DNA from: Kushneria phosphatilytica
Lineage (GTDB): Bacteria > Pseudomonadota > Gammaproteobacteria > Pseudomonadales > Halomonadaceae
Assembly (NCBI RefSeq): GCF_008247605.1
Contig: NZ_CP043420.1
Span: forward strand, 1,550,001-1,614,000
Direction of reading: 5' to 3'
Length of the DNA stretch: 64,000 bases
Shown here: in pieces, positions 55,220-64,000 of the stretch
Position numbering within the stretch: position 1 is the first letter of the stretch
Layout of the letters: every line of letters begins with the position of its first letter
Notes under the pieces: model-generated
The model's database searches: none
What the model saw: only the letters and a program-made list of their open reading frames with translations
Told to the model about the DNA's origin: nothing
Program-made: the position numbers and the translations under genes

Positions 55220-56980
55220 GTGAAAGACAATACCAGCTGGGTGCTCTACAAGCGCCTGCTCAAGTATGTGCGTCCGTTCTGGAAGGCATTCGTGGTAGCC
55301 CTGATTGGCAATGCCATCTATGCCGGTTCCAGTACGCTGATGGCGCGCATCATGGAATACCTGACCAATGGCATTCAGAATCCCGACGCCGATTTTCGGA
55401 TGTTGATGCCGCTGATGCTGATCGGCATCTTCATCGCTCGGGGCTTCGGAACCTTTCTGGGGTCCTATGGTATGGAATATGTGGCTCGTAATGTGGTGCA
55501 CCGCTTGCGGGTCGAGGTGTTCGATCGCCTGCTGCATCTTCCCGGGCGTTTTTTTGATCAACACTCCAGTGGTCATCTGATTTCACGTGTCACCTATCAC
55601 GTTGAACAGGTGACCGGCGCCGCCACCAAGGCTCTGAATGTTGTCCTGCAGGAGGGCATGCTGGTTGCTGGTCTGACTGTCTATCTGTTCTGGACCAACT
55701 GGAAACTGATGCTGGTCTTCATTGCTGTGACACCGCTGATCGGAGGTGTGGTCAGTTATGCCAGCCGCCGATTCCGGCGGCTGTCGCGGCGCATTCAGCG
55801 CTCGGTGGGTGATGTCACCCATGTCGCTTCCGAAGCCATTTCCGGCTATCGGGTAGTGCGGATGCATGGTGCTCAGTCGTATGAGTATCGTCGTTTTCAT
55901 CAGGCGAGTGACTACAATCGTCGTCAGAGCCTCAAGGAGGCGTTAACCAAGGCTATCAGTGCGCCGGTCATTCAGACCCTTGTTGCCGTTTCGCTGGCCG
56001 TACTGGTATGGCTGGCGCTGGCGCCGGATCTCCTTGGCGATATGAATGCCGGTGAGTTTGTTGGTTTCCTGACGGCTGCCTCGATGATGATCAAGCCGAT
56101 CAAGTCATTGACCGACATCAATGGGTTGATCCAGAAGGGGCTGGCGGCGTCCCAGGAACTGTTCGAACTGATGGATCGTGATCCCGAGCCGGACCAGGGC
56201 GATATCGACCCCGGACGCGTCGAGGGTCGGGTCAGGCTGTCGAAGGTTGGTTTTCGCTACGGTGCGGAACTTCCGGATGTATTGCAGGATATCAACCTTG
56301 AGGTTGAGCCCGGTGAGATGATTGCTCTGGTGGGGCGTTCGGGAAGTGGCAAGACTACCCTGGTCAATTTGTTGCCACGTTTTTACGATGCGACCCGGGG
56401 CAGCATCATGCTCGATGACATCGAACTGGAGGCCTTCGATCTCAAGGCGTTGCGTCGCCAGATTGCACTGGTCAATCAACAGGTTACGCTGTTCAACGCG
56501 ACCATTACCGATAATATCGCCTATGGCATCGACAATCCGGATCCCGACGCTGTGCAGGCTGCTGCCAAAGCGGCCTATGCCGATGAGTTCATTGAGCGCT
56601 TGCCTCATGGCTATGACACCGTGGTAGGTGACAATGGCGTCATGCTTTCAGGGGGACAGCGTCAGCGTATTGCCATTGCTCGTGCCATTTTCCGTGATGC
56701 GCCATTGCTGATTCTGGATGAGGCGACTTCGGCACTGGATACGGAGTCCGAGCGCTACATCCAGCAGGCACTCGAGGAGGTCTGTCGAGGGCGCACGACC
56801 TTCGTTATTGCTCATCGACTGTCAACCATTGAGCGAGCCGATCGCATTCTGGTAATGGATCAGGGACGGATTATCGAGCAGGGCACCCATCAGCAATTGC
56901 TGGCTCAGGAGGGTGCCTATGCGGCGCTCTACCGTGTCCAGTTCCAGGAAGAGCCTTCACGTGTCGACGAGTTGACCTGA
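55220..56980 (+). CDS. msbA: Lipid A flippase MsbA
   Basis: MsbA is the half-size ABC transporter that flips core-lipid A across the inner membrane. The 586-residue protein has six membrane helices (residues about 15-310) and an ATPase domain with GRSGSGKTTLVNLLPRFY, LSGGQRQRIAIARAIF, LLILDEATSALD and the switch histidine in IAHRLST. The GTG at 55220 has GGGGAG upstream and gives the KDNTSWVLYKRLL N-terminus near the E. coli MsbA start. The longer ATG at 55187 is possible. The gene is followed by lpxK, as in E. coli. Confidence 0.94.
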   Translation: MKDNTSWVLYKRLLKYVRPFWKAFVVALIGNAIYAGSSTLMARIMEYLTNGIQNPDADFRMLMPLMLIGIFIARGFGTFLGSYGMEYVARNVVHRLRVEVFDRLLHLPGRFFDQHSSGHLISRVTYHVEQVTGAATKALNVVLQEGMLVAGLTVYLFWTNWKLMLVFIAVTPLIGGVVSYASRRFRRLSRRIQRSVGDVTHVASEAISGYRVVRMHGAQSYEYRRFHQASDYNRRQSLKEALTKAISAPVIQTLVAVSLAVLVWLALAPDLLGDMNAGEFVGFLTAASMMIKPIKSLTDINGLIQKGLAASQELFELMDRDPEPDQGDIDPGRVEGRVRLSKVGFRYGAELPDVLQDINLEVEPGEMIALVGRSGSGKTTLVNLLPRFYDATRGSIMLDDIELEAFDLKALRRQIALVNQQVTLFNATITDNIAYGIDNPDPDAVQAAAKAAYADEFIERLPHGYDTVVGDNGVMLSGGQRQRIAIARAIFRDAPLLILDEATSALDTESERYIQQALEEVCRGRTTFVIAHRLSTIERADRILVMDQGRIIEQGTHQQLLAQEGAYAALYRVQFQEEPSRVDELT

Positions 56981-57023
56981 GAAAGAAGGTGGTCGACACG
57001 TTATTGAATATGCCGGAGAGTGC

Positions 57024-58007
57024 ATGCGCCGACTTGAACAGGCCTGGTACAGTGATGCCGGCTGGGTAAAGCTGCTGACGCCACTGGAGCTTTTGTATCG
57101 TTCGGTCGTACGCCGACGTCGTCGTGCTTTCCAGAGTGGTCACCGGGAAACATGGCACGCTTCGGTGCCGGTCATTGTGGTGGGCAATATTACTCTCGGT
57201 GGTACCGGCAAATCGCCGCTGGTGGCCTGGCTGGGTCGCTGGCTGCGTGATCAGGGTTGGCATCCGGGGATCATTTCGCGCGGTTATGGCGGACATGCCT
57301 CGCGTTATCCGCTGTATGTCGATGAAACCACTGACACGGCCTATGCCGGTGATGAGCCGGTGATGCTGGCGCAGCAGACCCAGTTACCGGTAGCCGTGGA
57401 CCCCGATCGCCCGCGGGCGGCTCGCAAGCTGATTGCGGCAGGCTGCGATATCCTGCTGTCCGATGATGGTCTGCAGCATTTTCCGCTGGGGCGGGACATC
57501 GAGCTGGTGGTGGTGGATGGACAAAAGGGTTTCGGCAATCATCGTTGCCTGCCGGTAGGTCCATTGCGCGAGCCGCTTGATCGTCTGGCCGATGTGGATG
57601 CCGTGATTACCAATGGTGATCTGGGCGTGCGCGTGCCGGCCAGCCAGTATTCCATGACACTGGTACCGCATGCCTGGCGACATCTCAATGACAATGTCTG
57701 CTACAGCATTGCCGATCGTCCTTTCTCGGGACGGGTACATGCCTTGGCGGGTATTGGTAATCCGGCTCGTTTTTTTCGGACTCTGGAGCGGCTTGAAGTG
57801 GATTTCGAGCAGCATCCCTTCCCCGATCATTATCGCTTTACCGCCCAGGATTTACGTTTTGCGGATAATCGACCGGTCGTAATGACCGCCAAGGATGCGG
57901 TCAAGTGCCGGCGTTTTGCCAACGAGCGCTGTTGGGCGCTGGATATCGAGGCGCGCCCCGAGGCGGAACTGATCGAGTGGTTACGCCAGCGTCTCGAGAC
58001 GCTGTAA
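57024..58007 (+). CDS. lpxK: Tetraacyldisaccharide 4'-kinase LpxK
   Basis: LpxK phosphorylates the 4' position of the tetraacyldisaccharide to lipid IVA. The 327-residue protein has the P-loop [20 protein letters not shown] and the motif [22 protein letters not shown]-terminal [12 protein letters not shown] and [14 protein letters not shown] segment follows. GGAGAG lies 5 bases before the ATG. It sits between msbA and the Trm112-like gene in the lipid A/KDO cluster. Confidence 0.95.
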   Translation: MRRLEQAWYSDAGWVKLLTPLELLYRSVVRRRRRAFQSGHRETWHASVPVIVVGNITLGGTGKSPLVAWLGRWLRDQGWHPGIISRGYGGHASRYPLYVDETTDTAYAGDEPVMLAQQTQLPVAVDPDRPRAARKLIAAGCDILLSDDGLQHFPLGRDIELVVVDGQKGFGNHRCLPVGPLREPLDRLADVDAVITNGDLGVRVPASQYSMTLVPHAWRHLNDNVCYSIADRPFSGRVHALAGIGNPARFFRTLERLEVDFEQHPFPDHYRFTAQDLRFADNRPVVMTAKDAVKCRRFANERCWALDIEARPEAELIEWLRQRLETL

Positions 58008-58080
58008 CATGACAGGCGCGGCCGGGTCCGCGTCACCTTTCAATCATTGCGGGGTCCATGTGATCCCGGCGGAGACTACC

Positions 58081-58284
58081 ATGGACAAGGAAATGCTCGC
58101 GCTGCTGGTCTGTCCTCGAAGCCAGGGTAAGCTGATCCATGATCGACAGGCCGGTGAACTGATCTGTCGCGAAAGCGGACTGGCCTATCCGATCCGCGAT
58201 GGCATTCCGGTGATGCTTGAAGATCAGGCGCGTGTGCTCAGCGTCGAAGAAAAACTGGGCAAGGCGACTCCCGGGCATGAGTGA
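58081..58284 (+). CDS. Trm112 family protein (YcaR-like)
   Basis: A 67-residue member of the Trm112/UPF0434 family. Eukaryotic Trm112 partners methyltransferases. The bacterial YcaR-type gene between lpxK and kdsB has no firm role. Features are [11 protein letters not shown] and [20 protein letters not shown], which match the family. The typical four-cysteine zinc motif is reduced to two cysteines here. GGAGA precedes the ATG. Its stop overlaps the kdsB start. Confidence 0.88.
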   Translation: MDKEMLALLVCPRSQGKLIHDRQAGELICRESGLAYPIRDGIPVMLEDQARVLSVEEKLGKATPGHE

Positions 58285-59044
58285 GTCGCTGGCCATTATC
58301 CCGGCCCGCTATGGTTCCAGTCGTTTGCCCGGCAAGCCGTTGATCGAGCTTGCCGGGCGTCCCATGATCGAACATGTCTGGCGGCGGGCGTATGAGGCCG
58401 GGCTCGATCGGGTGCTGATCGCGACCGATGATGAGCGGATTGCCAATGCCGCCCGCGGTTTCGGCGCGGAAGTCCTCATGACACGTGATGATCATGCCAA
58501 TGGTACGGCGCGCCTGGCTGAAGTGGTGGAGCGTCTTGAGCTTTCGGATGAAGCCTGCATCGTCAACGTACAGGGTGATGAGCCTCTGTTACCGCCCAGC
58601 ATGATCGAGCGGGTTCTCTCACGCCTGCTTGAGGATGAAGGCGCTGCGATGGCGACCCTGGCCGAGCCGCTTGAAGCTCATGAGGTGTTGCTGCGTCCCG
58701 GGACGGTCAAAGTGGTTTGCGATGCGCGCGGCCGGGCGCTCTATTTCTCCCGAGCACCGATCCCCTGGGATCGCGATCGGTTCAGTGAAGGCGTTTCGGT
58801 CGATCTGTCGGGAGGTCATTGGCGGCGGCACGTTGGACTTTATGCCTATCGGGCTGGTTTCCTGCGTACCTATGCCGCTTTACCGGAAGCTCCGATTGAG
58901 CGTCTGGAGCAGCTTGAGCAACTGCGAGCCATCTACCACGGTCATGTCATCAGCGTAGCGGAGACAAGTGACCACTGGGCGCCGGGCGTCGATACTCCGG
59001 AAGATGTTGAACGCATTCGCGGTATCATGGAGGCCGCCCAATGA
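58277..59044 (+). CDS. kdsB: 3-deoxy-manno-octulosonate cytidylyltransferase KdsB
   Basis: KdsB activates KDO with CTP to CMP-KDO for the LPS inner core. The 255-residue protein has the N-terminal [15 protein letters not shown] (the CTP-binding loop), [15 protein letters not shown] with the metal-binding aspartate, and [16 protein letters not shown] 58277 lies within the Trm112-like stop codon region. Its stop overlaps the ptpA start by four bases (ATGA). Confidence 0.96.
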   Translation: MSESLAIIPARYGSSRLPGKPLIELAGRPMIEHVWRRAYEAGLDRVLIATDDERIANAARGFGAEVLMTRDDHANGTARLAEVVERLELSDEACIVNVQGDEPLLPPSMIERVLSRLLEDEGAAMATLAEPLEAHEVLLRPGTVKVVCDARGRALYFSRAPIPWDRDRFSEGVSVDLSGGHWRRHVGLYAYRAGFLRTYAALPEAPIERLEQLEQLRAIYHGHVISVAETSDHWAPGVDTPEDVERIRGIMEAAQ

Positions 59045-59514
59045 TTCAGGTGCTGTTTGTTTGCCTGGGCAATATCTGTCGCTCTCCGACAGCCGAAGGG
59101 GTGTTGCGTGAAAAACTGAAGCGTGAGGGGCTTGCTGACAGTATCACTGTGGATTCCTGCGGGGTCGGTGACTATCACGTAGGTGAAGGGCCCGACGCGC
59201 GAGCCATTCGGGAAGCCCGCAGCCGTGATATCAATATCGAGGCGCTGGTGGCGCGCCAGTTACAGGCGAAGGACTTCGAAAAGTTCGATTACCTGCTGGC
59301 GATGGACGAATCCAATCTTGCTGCCATCAGGAAGCGCCAACCCGCCGCTAGTCGGGCGCATGTGGCACTGTTGATGGATTTCGCCGAGGGTGAAACCCAC
59401 GATATACCGGATCCCTATTTCGATAGTGAAGAGGGCTTCACGCGGGTCTACGAACTGATTGACCAGGCCTGTAACGGTCTGATTGCCCATCTGCGCCGGC
59501 AGTATCATCTGTAA
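59041..59514 (+). CDS. Low molecular weight protein-tyrosine phosphatase
   Basis: A 157-residue low-molecular-weight phosphatase with the P-loop CX5R as VCLGNICRSP (Cys8 to Arg14) and the general-acid region DIPDPYFDSEEGFTRVYELI (quoted in parts). In relatives such enzymes control tyrosine-kinase systems of capsule synthesis, but no such kinase is seen here. The gene stands between kdsB and murB, as in pseudomonads as I recall. Its stop and the murB ATG share one base (TAATG). Confidence 0.93.
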   Translation: MIQVLFVCLGNICRSPTAEGVLREKLKREGLADSITVDSCGVGDYHVGEGPDARAIREARSRDINIEALVARQLQAKDFEKFDYLLAMDESNLAAIRKRQPAASRAHVALLMDFAEGETHDIPDPYFDSEEGFTRVYELIDQACNGLIAHLRRQYHL

Positions 59515-60545
59515 TGCTGCAAATCTACCATGATGCTCTGCTGGATCAGGCCAATAGTCTCGGTTTACCCGGCAGGGCCGATCATCTGCTTGATGCCGAT
59601 ACCCTTGAAGACTACCGTCAGGCTTTGGCGCTGGCGCGTCGATATGACTGGCCGCTGACGATACTGGGCGGCGGTAGCAATGTGGTACTTGCACCTGAAT
59701 TGCCCGGGGCGGTACTCAGGTCCGTTGCTCATCGACGCTGGATTGAGTCATTCGATGAGGGACGCCGGGCGCTTTTGCATGTTAACGCCGGTGTGCCATG
59801 GCCGGCTCTGGTCCGTGAAACGACTGCCGCTGGCTGGTGGGGGCTGGAGAATCTGGCACTGATTCCAGGTAGCGCCGGTGCAGCGCCTATTCAGAATATC
59901 GGTGCCTATGGTGTGGAGCTATCCGATATTGTCGAGCGTGTGCACTGCCTTGAAATTGACAGCGGTCGCTACCGTATTCTGGATCACGCTGACTGTGCCT
60001 TTGGTTATCGCGATAGCATCTTCAAAAAAGAACGGGCGGGGGAGCTGTTTATTGTTCACCTTGAGCTTCGCCTTTCCAGGTATGCTGTACCGCGGCTTGA
60101 TTATGGCCACCTGCGTCAGCGTCTGGATGAATTATACGGTTCGATGGCACCGACCTCTGCTCAGGTAGCTGAAGCCGTGACGTCACTACGGCGTGAGCGC
60201 TTGCCGGACCCGGCTTTGCTGGGTAATGCAGGTAGTTTCTTCAAGAACCCTGTAGTCGACAGGGCGCGGTTCGAGTCGCTGGGTCGTCTTTATTCGAATA
60301 TGCCTCACTATCCGACCAGTGACGGTAGGGTCAAGCTGGCAGCCGGTTGGTTGATCGAGCAATGTGGCTTTCGCGGTTATCGCGATGGTCCGGTCGGTGT
60401 GCACGATCATCAGGCTCTGGTGTTGGTTCATCATGGCGGCGGCAGTGCCAGTGAATTGATGACCCTGGCCGAGCGGATTCGTGATGCCGTGCGGGAGCAA
60501 TTCGGTGTGATGCTGGAGCCGGAACCGCGTTTAGTGGGATTCTAG
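59514..60545 (+). CDS. murB: UDP-N-acetylenolpyruvoylglucosamine reductase MurB
   Basis: MurB reduces UDP-GlcNAc-enolpyruvate to UDP-MurNAc with NADPH and FAD. The 343-residue type I enzyme has the FAD-binding TILGGGSNVVL, IPGSAGAAPIQNIGAYGVEL, and a C-terminal GSFFKNPVV with the catalytic-serine region, then EQCGFRGYRDGPVGVHDHQA. Tight overlap with ptpA indicates co-transcription. It feeds the same UDP-MurNAc pool that Mpl uses. A bidirectional terminator separates it from the convergent rne gene. Confidence 0.96.
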   Translation: MLQIYHDALLDQANSLGLPGRADHLLDADTLEDYRQALALARRYDWPLTILGGGSNVVLAPELPGAVLRSVAHRRWIESFDEGRRALLHVNAGVPWPALVRETTAAGWWGLENLALIPGSAGAAPIQNIGAYGVELSDIVERVHCLEIDSGRYRILDHADCAFGYRDSIFKKERAGELFIVHLELRLSRYAVPRLDYGHLRQRLDELYGSMAPTSAQVAEAVTSLRRERLPDPALLGNAGSFFKNPVVDRARFESLGRLYSNMPHYPTSDGRVKLAAGWLIEQCGFRGYRDGPVGVHDHQALVLVHHGGGSASELMTLAERIRDAVREQFGVMLEPEPRLVGF

Positions 60546-60573
60546 TGTTCGATTTCTCATGAATGGATGAAAG

Positions 60574-60608
60574 AAAAAGCCCGAGCAGGGATACCTCTCG
60601 GGCTTTTT
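60574..60608. terminator. Bidirectional terminator between murB and rne
   Basis: AAAAAGCCCGAG and CTCGGGCTTTTT are perfect complements around an 11-base loop. With A5 on one side and T5 on the other, it can end both murB and rne transcripts. Confidence 0.9.
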
Positions 60609-60657
60609 CAATGGGGCATTGCGAGCGAAGGCGCGAGGCCTTCACTGTCTTTTGCTG

Positions 60658-63600
60658 CTAGTGGGTAGAAGAGTCACTGGCTGACTGTTCGCGACGACGC
60701 TTCTCTCGAGGGTCATTATGGGCTCGACCGCGGCTACGGCGCTCCGGGGGCGCGGCTGCATTATCACCAGTTGTTTCCGATGAGGGAGTAGCAGGAGACG
60801 AAGAGTGACTGGACTTACCCTGTTGCTCCTCGTCTGACTGAGCTTTCCCGGTTGTTATCTCCTGGCCAGTCGCGCTCAGCTCTGGTTTGTCTCGGGGCGT
60901 GGCTGCTTCAGCCAGCGCGACTCCAGCGTTATCTCCGGTAGAAGCTGAGGGCGTGGCCTTTTGAGCGGAATCAGGCTTCTGTTCCACCTGACCACTGACG
61001 CGATGCGCGTTGGCTGCTGGCGTGGGTTCAGAGGTGTCTTTCCCGCTGCTTTCCACTGCCTGAGACTGCTGACCGCCTTTGGCCGGTGAGGAGGTGGGCC
61101 TGGTATCGCTCGGCTCGCTTTCCCTGGCCTGACTGGCCGTACTGCTGTCTATATCAGCCGCTGCTTTGGTTGATGCCTTTTTCACAGGCTGATCGACAGC
61201 GCCGTTGGAAGTCATCCCGGTTTCCGATGTGATGTCATGATCACTTTCGGCTTCACTCTGTAGACGCTGCTGTTCTGCCAGGGCTTCCGGCTTCAGAGCG
61301 TGCTGACGAGTGCGCTGGCGCGGGTTATTACGCGTGCGCTCGTTGTTTGGCGCTTTCTCGTGTGACGTGCTGTCCTGCTTCTCTGCGTCTTTTTCGCCTT
61401 TTACGGTCTCGGATCCGGTTGTATGGGGCGAGTGCTTTTCCTGAGCAGATTCGGCTGAGCTCTGGGCACGTGGTTGCCTGGCTGGTTGCGTGTCTCGATT
61501 CTGACGCTTGCCATTGCCATTGCCATTGCCATTGCCATTGCCATTGCGGTCGTCGGCTCGGGACTTGCTGTTACCGTTACTGTTGCTTCGACGCTCTTCG
61601 GACTTCTGGCGGTTATCCCGATCCTTCTGTCGACTATCATCCTTTTGCTGCCGGTTGTCGTCCTTCTGACGAGCGTCGCGCTTGTTACGATTATCTTCCT
61701 GACGCTGCTCGTTTTGGTCATTATTCTGACGCTGCTGGCGATCGCCGCCTCGCTGTGAGCGGCCATTGTTGCGATCATTCTGACGACTCTGATCCCGCGT
61801 ACCCTGGCGTGCGTTCTGTTCCTGCGACTGGCCCTTGTTGGTGTCACGGGAAGACTCGGCCTGGGAAGTCTGTGAGCGACTGCGACGCTCGGAGGAAGAG
61901 CGATCCGTTGCCTTGTGAGCATCCTCCTGGTGGGTATTCTGCTCTTCGTTACCCAGTAGCCGGCCCATGCCACGCAGCAATCGGCCAATAAAACCACCTT
62001 CTGCGGGCGCAGATGTTTCAGCAGTAGTTGATTGGCGGCTGACATCGGGCGCTGGAGTGGAGTAGGCAACGGAACTGACAGCGGCTTCCGCGCGCGCGGT
62101 CGGCTTGCTGAAGGTGGATTCTTCAGCCTCGTGGGCGTCGAACTCCACTGACAGTTCGTAGCTCGACTTGCCAACATCCTCTGGATCTACCTGGTCGTCA
62201 CGCAGCCTTTGTACCTCATAATGCGGCGTTTCCAGGTCGGGTTGGGGCAGTAACATGACGCGTACGCCCTGGCGTTGCTCGATATCGCTGAGCACACTGC
62301 GCTTTTCATTGAGCAGGTAGGTCGCCACAGGAATGGGAAGGATGGCACGGATCTGGGCACTTCGATCCTTCATGGCCTCTTCCTCGATCAGCCGCATGAC
62401 CGACAGGGACAGTGAGCGGACATCGCGGATGGTGCCCTGGCCATTACAGCGAGGGCAGACCACACCACTGGTTTCTCCCAGTGAAGGGCGCAGCCGCTGA
62501 CGTGACATTTCCATTAGACCGAAACGTGAGATGCGACCGATCTGAACCCGAGCCCGATCAATCTTCAGAGCGTCGCGTACGCGGTTCTCCACTTCCCGCT
62601 GATTGCGGGAAGGGCCCATATCGATGAAGTCGATGACCACCAGTCCGCCGATATCGCGCAGGCGCAGCTGACGTGCAATCTCGTCGGCCGCTTCCAGGTT
62701 GGTCTGCAGGGCGGTCTCCTCGATATCACCGCCCTTGGTGGCACGTGAGGAGTTGATGTCGATCGATACCAGCGCCTCGGTGTGATCAATCACCACAGAG
62801 CCGCCGGAAGGCAGTTTGACTTCACGTTCGTAGGCCGTTTCGATCTGGGATTCGATCTGGAAACGCGAGAACAGCGGCACATCATCCCGATAGGGCTTGA
62901 TCTTCTGCTGATAGGTAGGCATCACCTGCTGTACGAAGGCCAGCGCCTCGTTGTAAACAGTGGGATCGTCGATCAGCACCTCGCCGATGTCCTGGCGCAG
63001 GTAATCCCGCATGGCGCGGATGATGACATTGGATTCACGATAGATCAGGAAGGGCGCCGAACGTTTGCCGGCTTCCTCGGTGATCGTCTCCCAGATCTGT
63101 ACCAGGTAGTTCAGATCCCACTGCAACTCTTCGCTGGAACGGCCGATGCCGGCGGTGCGTACGATCACCCCCATGCCCTCGGGCATCTCCAGTCCACTCA
63201 TGGCTTCCTTGAGTTCAGCGCGTTCTTCACCTTCAATCCGCCGGGAAATGCCGCCAGCACGGGGATTGTTGGGCATTAGAACAAGAAAGCGTCCAGCCAG
63301 ACTGATGAAGGTAGTCAGCGCTGCCCCCTTGTTGCCACGCTCCTCCTTGTCGACCTGAACAATGACTTCCTGACCATCGCGAATCACTTCACGGATATTG
63401 GGTCGTCCGCCCTGGCCGGGATCACGGACAAAATATTCGCGGGATATTTCCTTGAGAGGGAGAAAGCCGTGACGCTCGGCACCGAAGTCGACGAAGGCGG
63501 CTTCCAGACTGGGTTCGACCCGGGTAATACGCCCCCGGTAGATATTGGCCTTTTTCTGTTCCCGGGCACCGGATTCGATGTCCAGATCGTAAAGTCGTTG

Positions 63601-63663
63601 ACCGTCGACCAGAGCGACCCTGAGCTCTTCAGGCTGGGTCGCATTGATGAGCATGCGTTTCAT
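60658..63663 (-). CDS. rne: Ribonuclease E
   Basis: RNase E makes the initiating cuts in mRNA decay and in rRNA and tRNA processing. The 1001-residue protein has the catalytic N-terminal half: S1 domain ([20 protein letters not shown]), the 5' sensor, and a DNase I-like domain with Asp302 ([13 protein letters not shown]) and Asp345 ([14 protein letters not shown]). The zinc-link Cys403/Cys406 is in VCPRCNGQG. Residues about 530-1001 are a disordered scaffold rich in Arg, Gln, Asn and Ser, with an in-frame (Gly-Asn) repeat. The ATG at 63663 gives [10 protein letters not shown], as in E. coli. A longer frame to 63759 is rejected. A long leader follows upstream. Confidence 0.96.
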   Translation of the reverse strand: MKRMLINATQPEELRVALVDGQRLYDLDIESGAREQKKANIYRGRITRVEPSLEAAFVDFGAERHGFLPLKEISREYFVRDPGQGGRPNIREVIRDGQEVIVQVDKEERGNKGAALTTFISLAGRFLVLMPNNPRAGGISRRIEGEERAELKEAMSGLEMPEGMGVIVRTAGIGRSSEELQWDLNYLVQIWETITEEAGKRSAPFLIYRESNVIIRAMRDYLRQDIGEVLIDDPTVYNEALAFVQQVMPTYQQKIKPYRDDVPLFSRFQIESQIETAYEREVKLPSGGSVVIDHTEALVSIDINSSRATKGGDIEETALQTNLEAADEIARQLRLRDIGGLVVIDFIDMGPSRNQREVENRVRDALKIDRARVQIGRISRFGLMEMSRQRLRPSLGETSGVVCPRCNGQGTIRDVRSLSLSVMRLIEEEAMKDRSAQIRAILPIPVATYLLNEKRSVLSDIEQRQGVRVMLLPQPDLETPHYEVQRLRDDQVDPEDVGKSSYELSVEFDAHEAEESTFSKPTARAEAAVSSVAYSTPAPDVSRQSTTAETSAPAEGGFIGRLLRGMGRLLGNEEQNTHQEDAHKATDRSSSERRSRSQTSQAESSRDTNKGQSQEQNARQGTRDQSRQNDRNNGRSQRGGDRQQRQNNDQNEQRQEDNRNKRDARQKDDNRQQKDDSRQKDRDNRQKSEERRSNSNGNSKSRADDRNGNGNGNGNGNGKRQNRDTQPARQPRAQSSAESAQEKHSPHTTGSETVKGEKDAEKQDSTSHEKAPNNERTRNNPRQRTRQHALKPEALAEQQRLQSEAESDHDITSETGMTSNGAVDQPVKKASTKAAADIDSSTASQARESEPSDTRPTSSPAKGGQQSQAVESSGKDTSEPTPAANAHRVSGQVEQKPDSAQKATPSASTGDNAGVALAEAATPRDKPELSATGQEITTGKAQSDEEQQGKSSHSSSPATPSSETTGDNAAAPPERRSRGRAHNDPREKRRREQSASDSSTH
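61508..61547. repeat. Hexanucleotide tandem repeat inside rne
   Basis: TTGCCA is repeated six times plus TTGC. On the coding (minus) strand it encodes a run of alternating Gly and Asn in the disordered scaffold. The unit is six bases, so changes in copy number keep the frame. Confidence 0.95.
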
Positions 63664-64000
63664 GTTCTCTCGCTGACAGTGCGCACCGGAAGGTGGCCGT
63701 CGTGTCCTGGCTACTCCGGCGCGCACGGTTGCAGCGTCGACGGAGTGAAACGGTGGCACGAGCGTCGGCGACGGACGAACCGCTACTGCTTTGTGTTGTG
63801 CTCAGCGCATGTCGGGAATGCGTCTGCATGGCAACCCCTGCCATGAGTTGCGGGGATCCATACTATCTTGATCATGTTGAGTACAAGGCGGCGGCAGGAC
63901 ATGTCGCGGCAGCAATCGACGCTCACCGGTCCTGTAGCCAACCGCCAGACACCTGGCATTTATCGATTCGGCGCCGCCGGCTTCCGGCACGGTATTGGCT
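63664..64000. other. rne leader and upstream region to the window edge
   Basis: The minus-strand rne transcript should start here. E. coli rne has a leader of over 300 bases used for autoregulation, and this stretch is of comparable length. I could not define the conserved hairpins by eye. A plus-strand frame open from about 63873 to the right edge begins near MLSTRRRQDMSRQQ and could be a partial divergent gene, but I do not recognise it. Confidence 0.35.

Noticed and set aside
61508..61547. CRISPR-like repeat
   Set aside because: It is a simple hexanucleotide repeat in a coding region, without spacers.
1..64000. tRNA, rRNA, insertion sequences, prophage genes, CRISPR-Cas
   Set aside because: No transposase, integrase, phage or cas protein is seen, and no cloverleaf with a TTCGA arm in proper context was found by eye.

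Overview
The window is bacterial chromosome from a gammaproteobacterium. Gene content, gene order and protein sequences fit the Halomonadaceae (Halomonas, Kushneria and relatives). The order also recalls, from memory, Pseudomonas aeruginosa: proA-nadD-rsfS-rlmH-pbpA-rodA-mltB-rlpA-dacA-ybeD-lipB-lipA is one conserved run, and topA ... lexA/psrA-nagZ ... mfd/gap-nqr-sthA ... lolC-lolD ... comEC ... lpxK-kdsB-murB-rne is the other. An Na+-translocating NADH:quinone reductase suits a marine or halophilic lifestyle. The genus is an inference. I saw no rRNA, tRNA, CRISPR array, insertion sequence or prophage.

Layout. 0.2-3.1 kb: mpl (murein recycling) converges with a DedA-PAP2 fusion. 3.3-14.9 kb: a co-directional envelope and cofactor block runs from proA through NAD synthesis, ribosome silencing, 23S rRNA methylation, the elongasome pair PBP2/RodA, MltB, RlpA, DacA and lipoate synthesis, and ends at a clear intrinsic terminator. 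15.0-22.9 kb: a less conserved junction holds msrPQ (repair of periplasmic methionine sulfoxide), an MDR oxidoreductase, a LysR regulator, a Nudix hydrolase, an isochorismatase-fold protein lacking the usual catalytic residues, a DUF429-like protein and pyruvate kinase.

23.3-45.4 kb: topA is followed by two small conserved proteins, then lexA (with two SOS boxes) divergent from psrA, nagZ, an MscS channel, a purine-salvage pair (HPRT and methylthioinosine phosphorylase), mfd divergent from a long-form gap, the complete nqrABCDEF operon, nqrM and sthA. NQR and SthA both act on NAD(P)H redox balance. 45.4-49.1 kb: a minus-strand accessory segment carries a YrhK-like membrane protein, a Tus-like replication-terminus protein and the aguA-aguB agmatine-to-putrescine operon.

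49.3-63.7 kb: lolC-lolD (lipoprotein export) converges with an SDR gene. A DUF2062 gene is divergent from comEC. Then follow msbA-lpxK-trm112 family-kdsB-ptpA-murB (lipid A, KDO and murein synthesis, tightly packed with start/stop overlaps), a bidirectional terminator and convergent rne with a long leader. Most of the window is ordinary core genome. The points most worth a second look are the degenerate isochorismatase-fold/DUF429 pair, the Tus-like gene, the NQR locus with nqrM but no apbE, the inverted repeats in the gap leader, the 18-bp palindrome before msrP, and the in-frame hexanucleotide repeat in rne.
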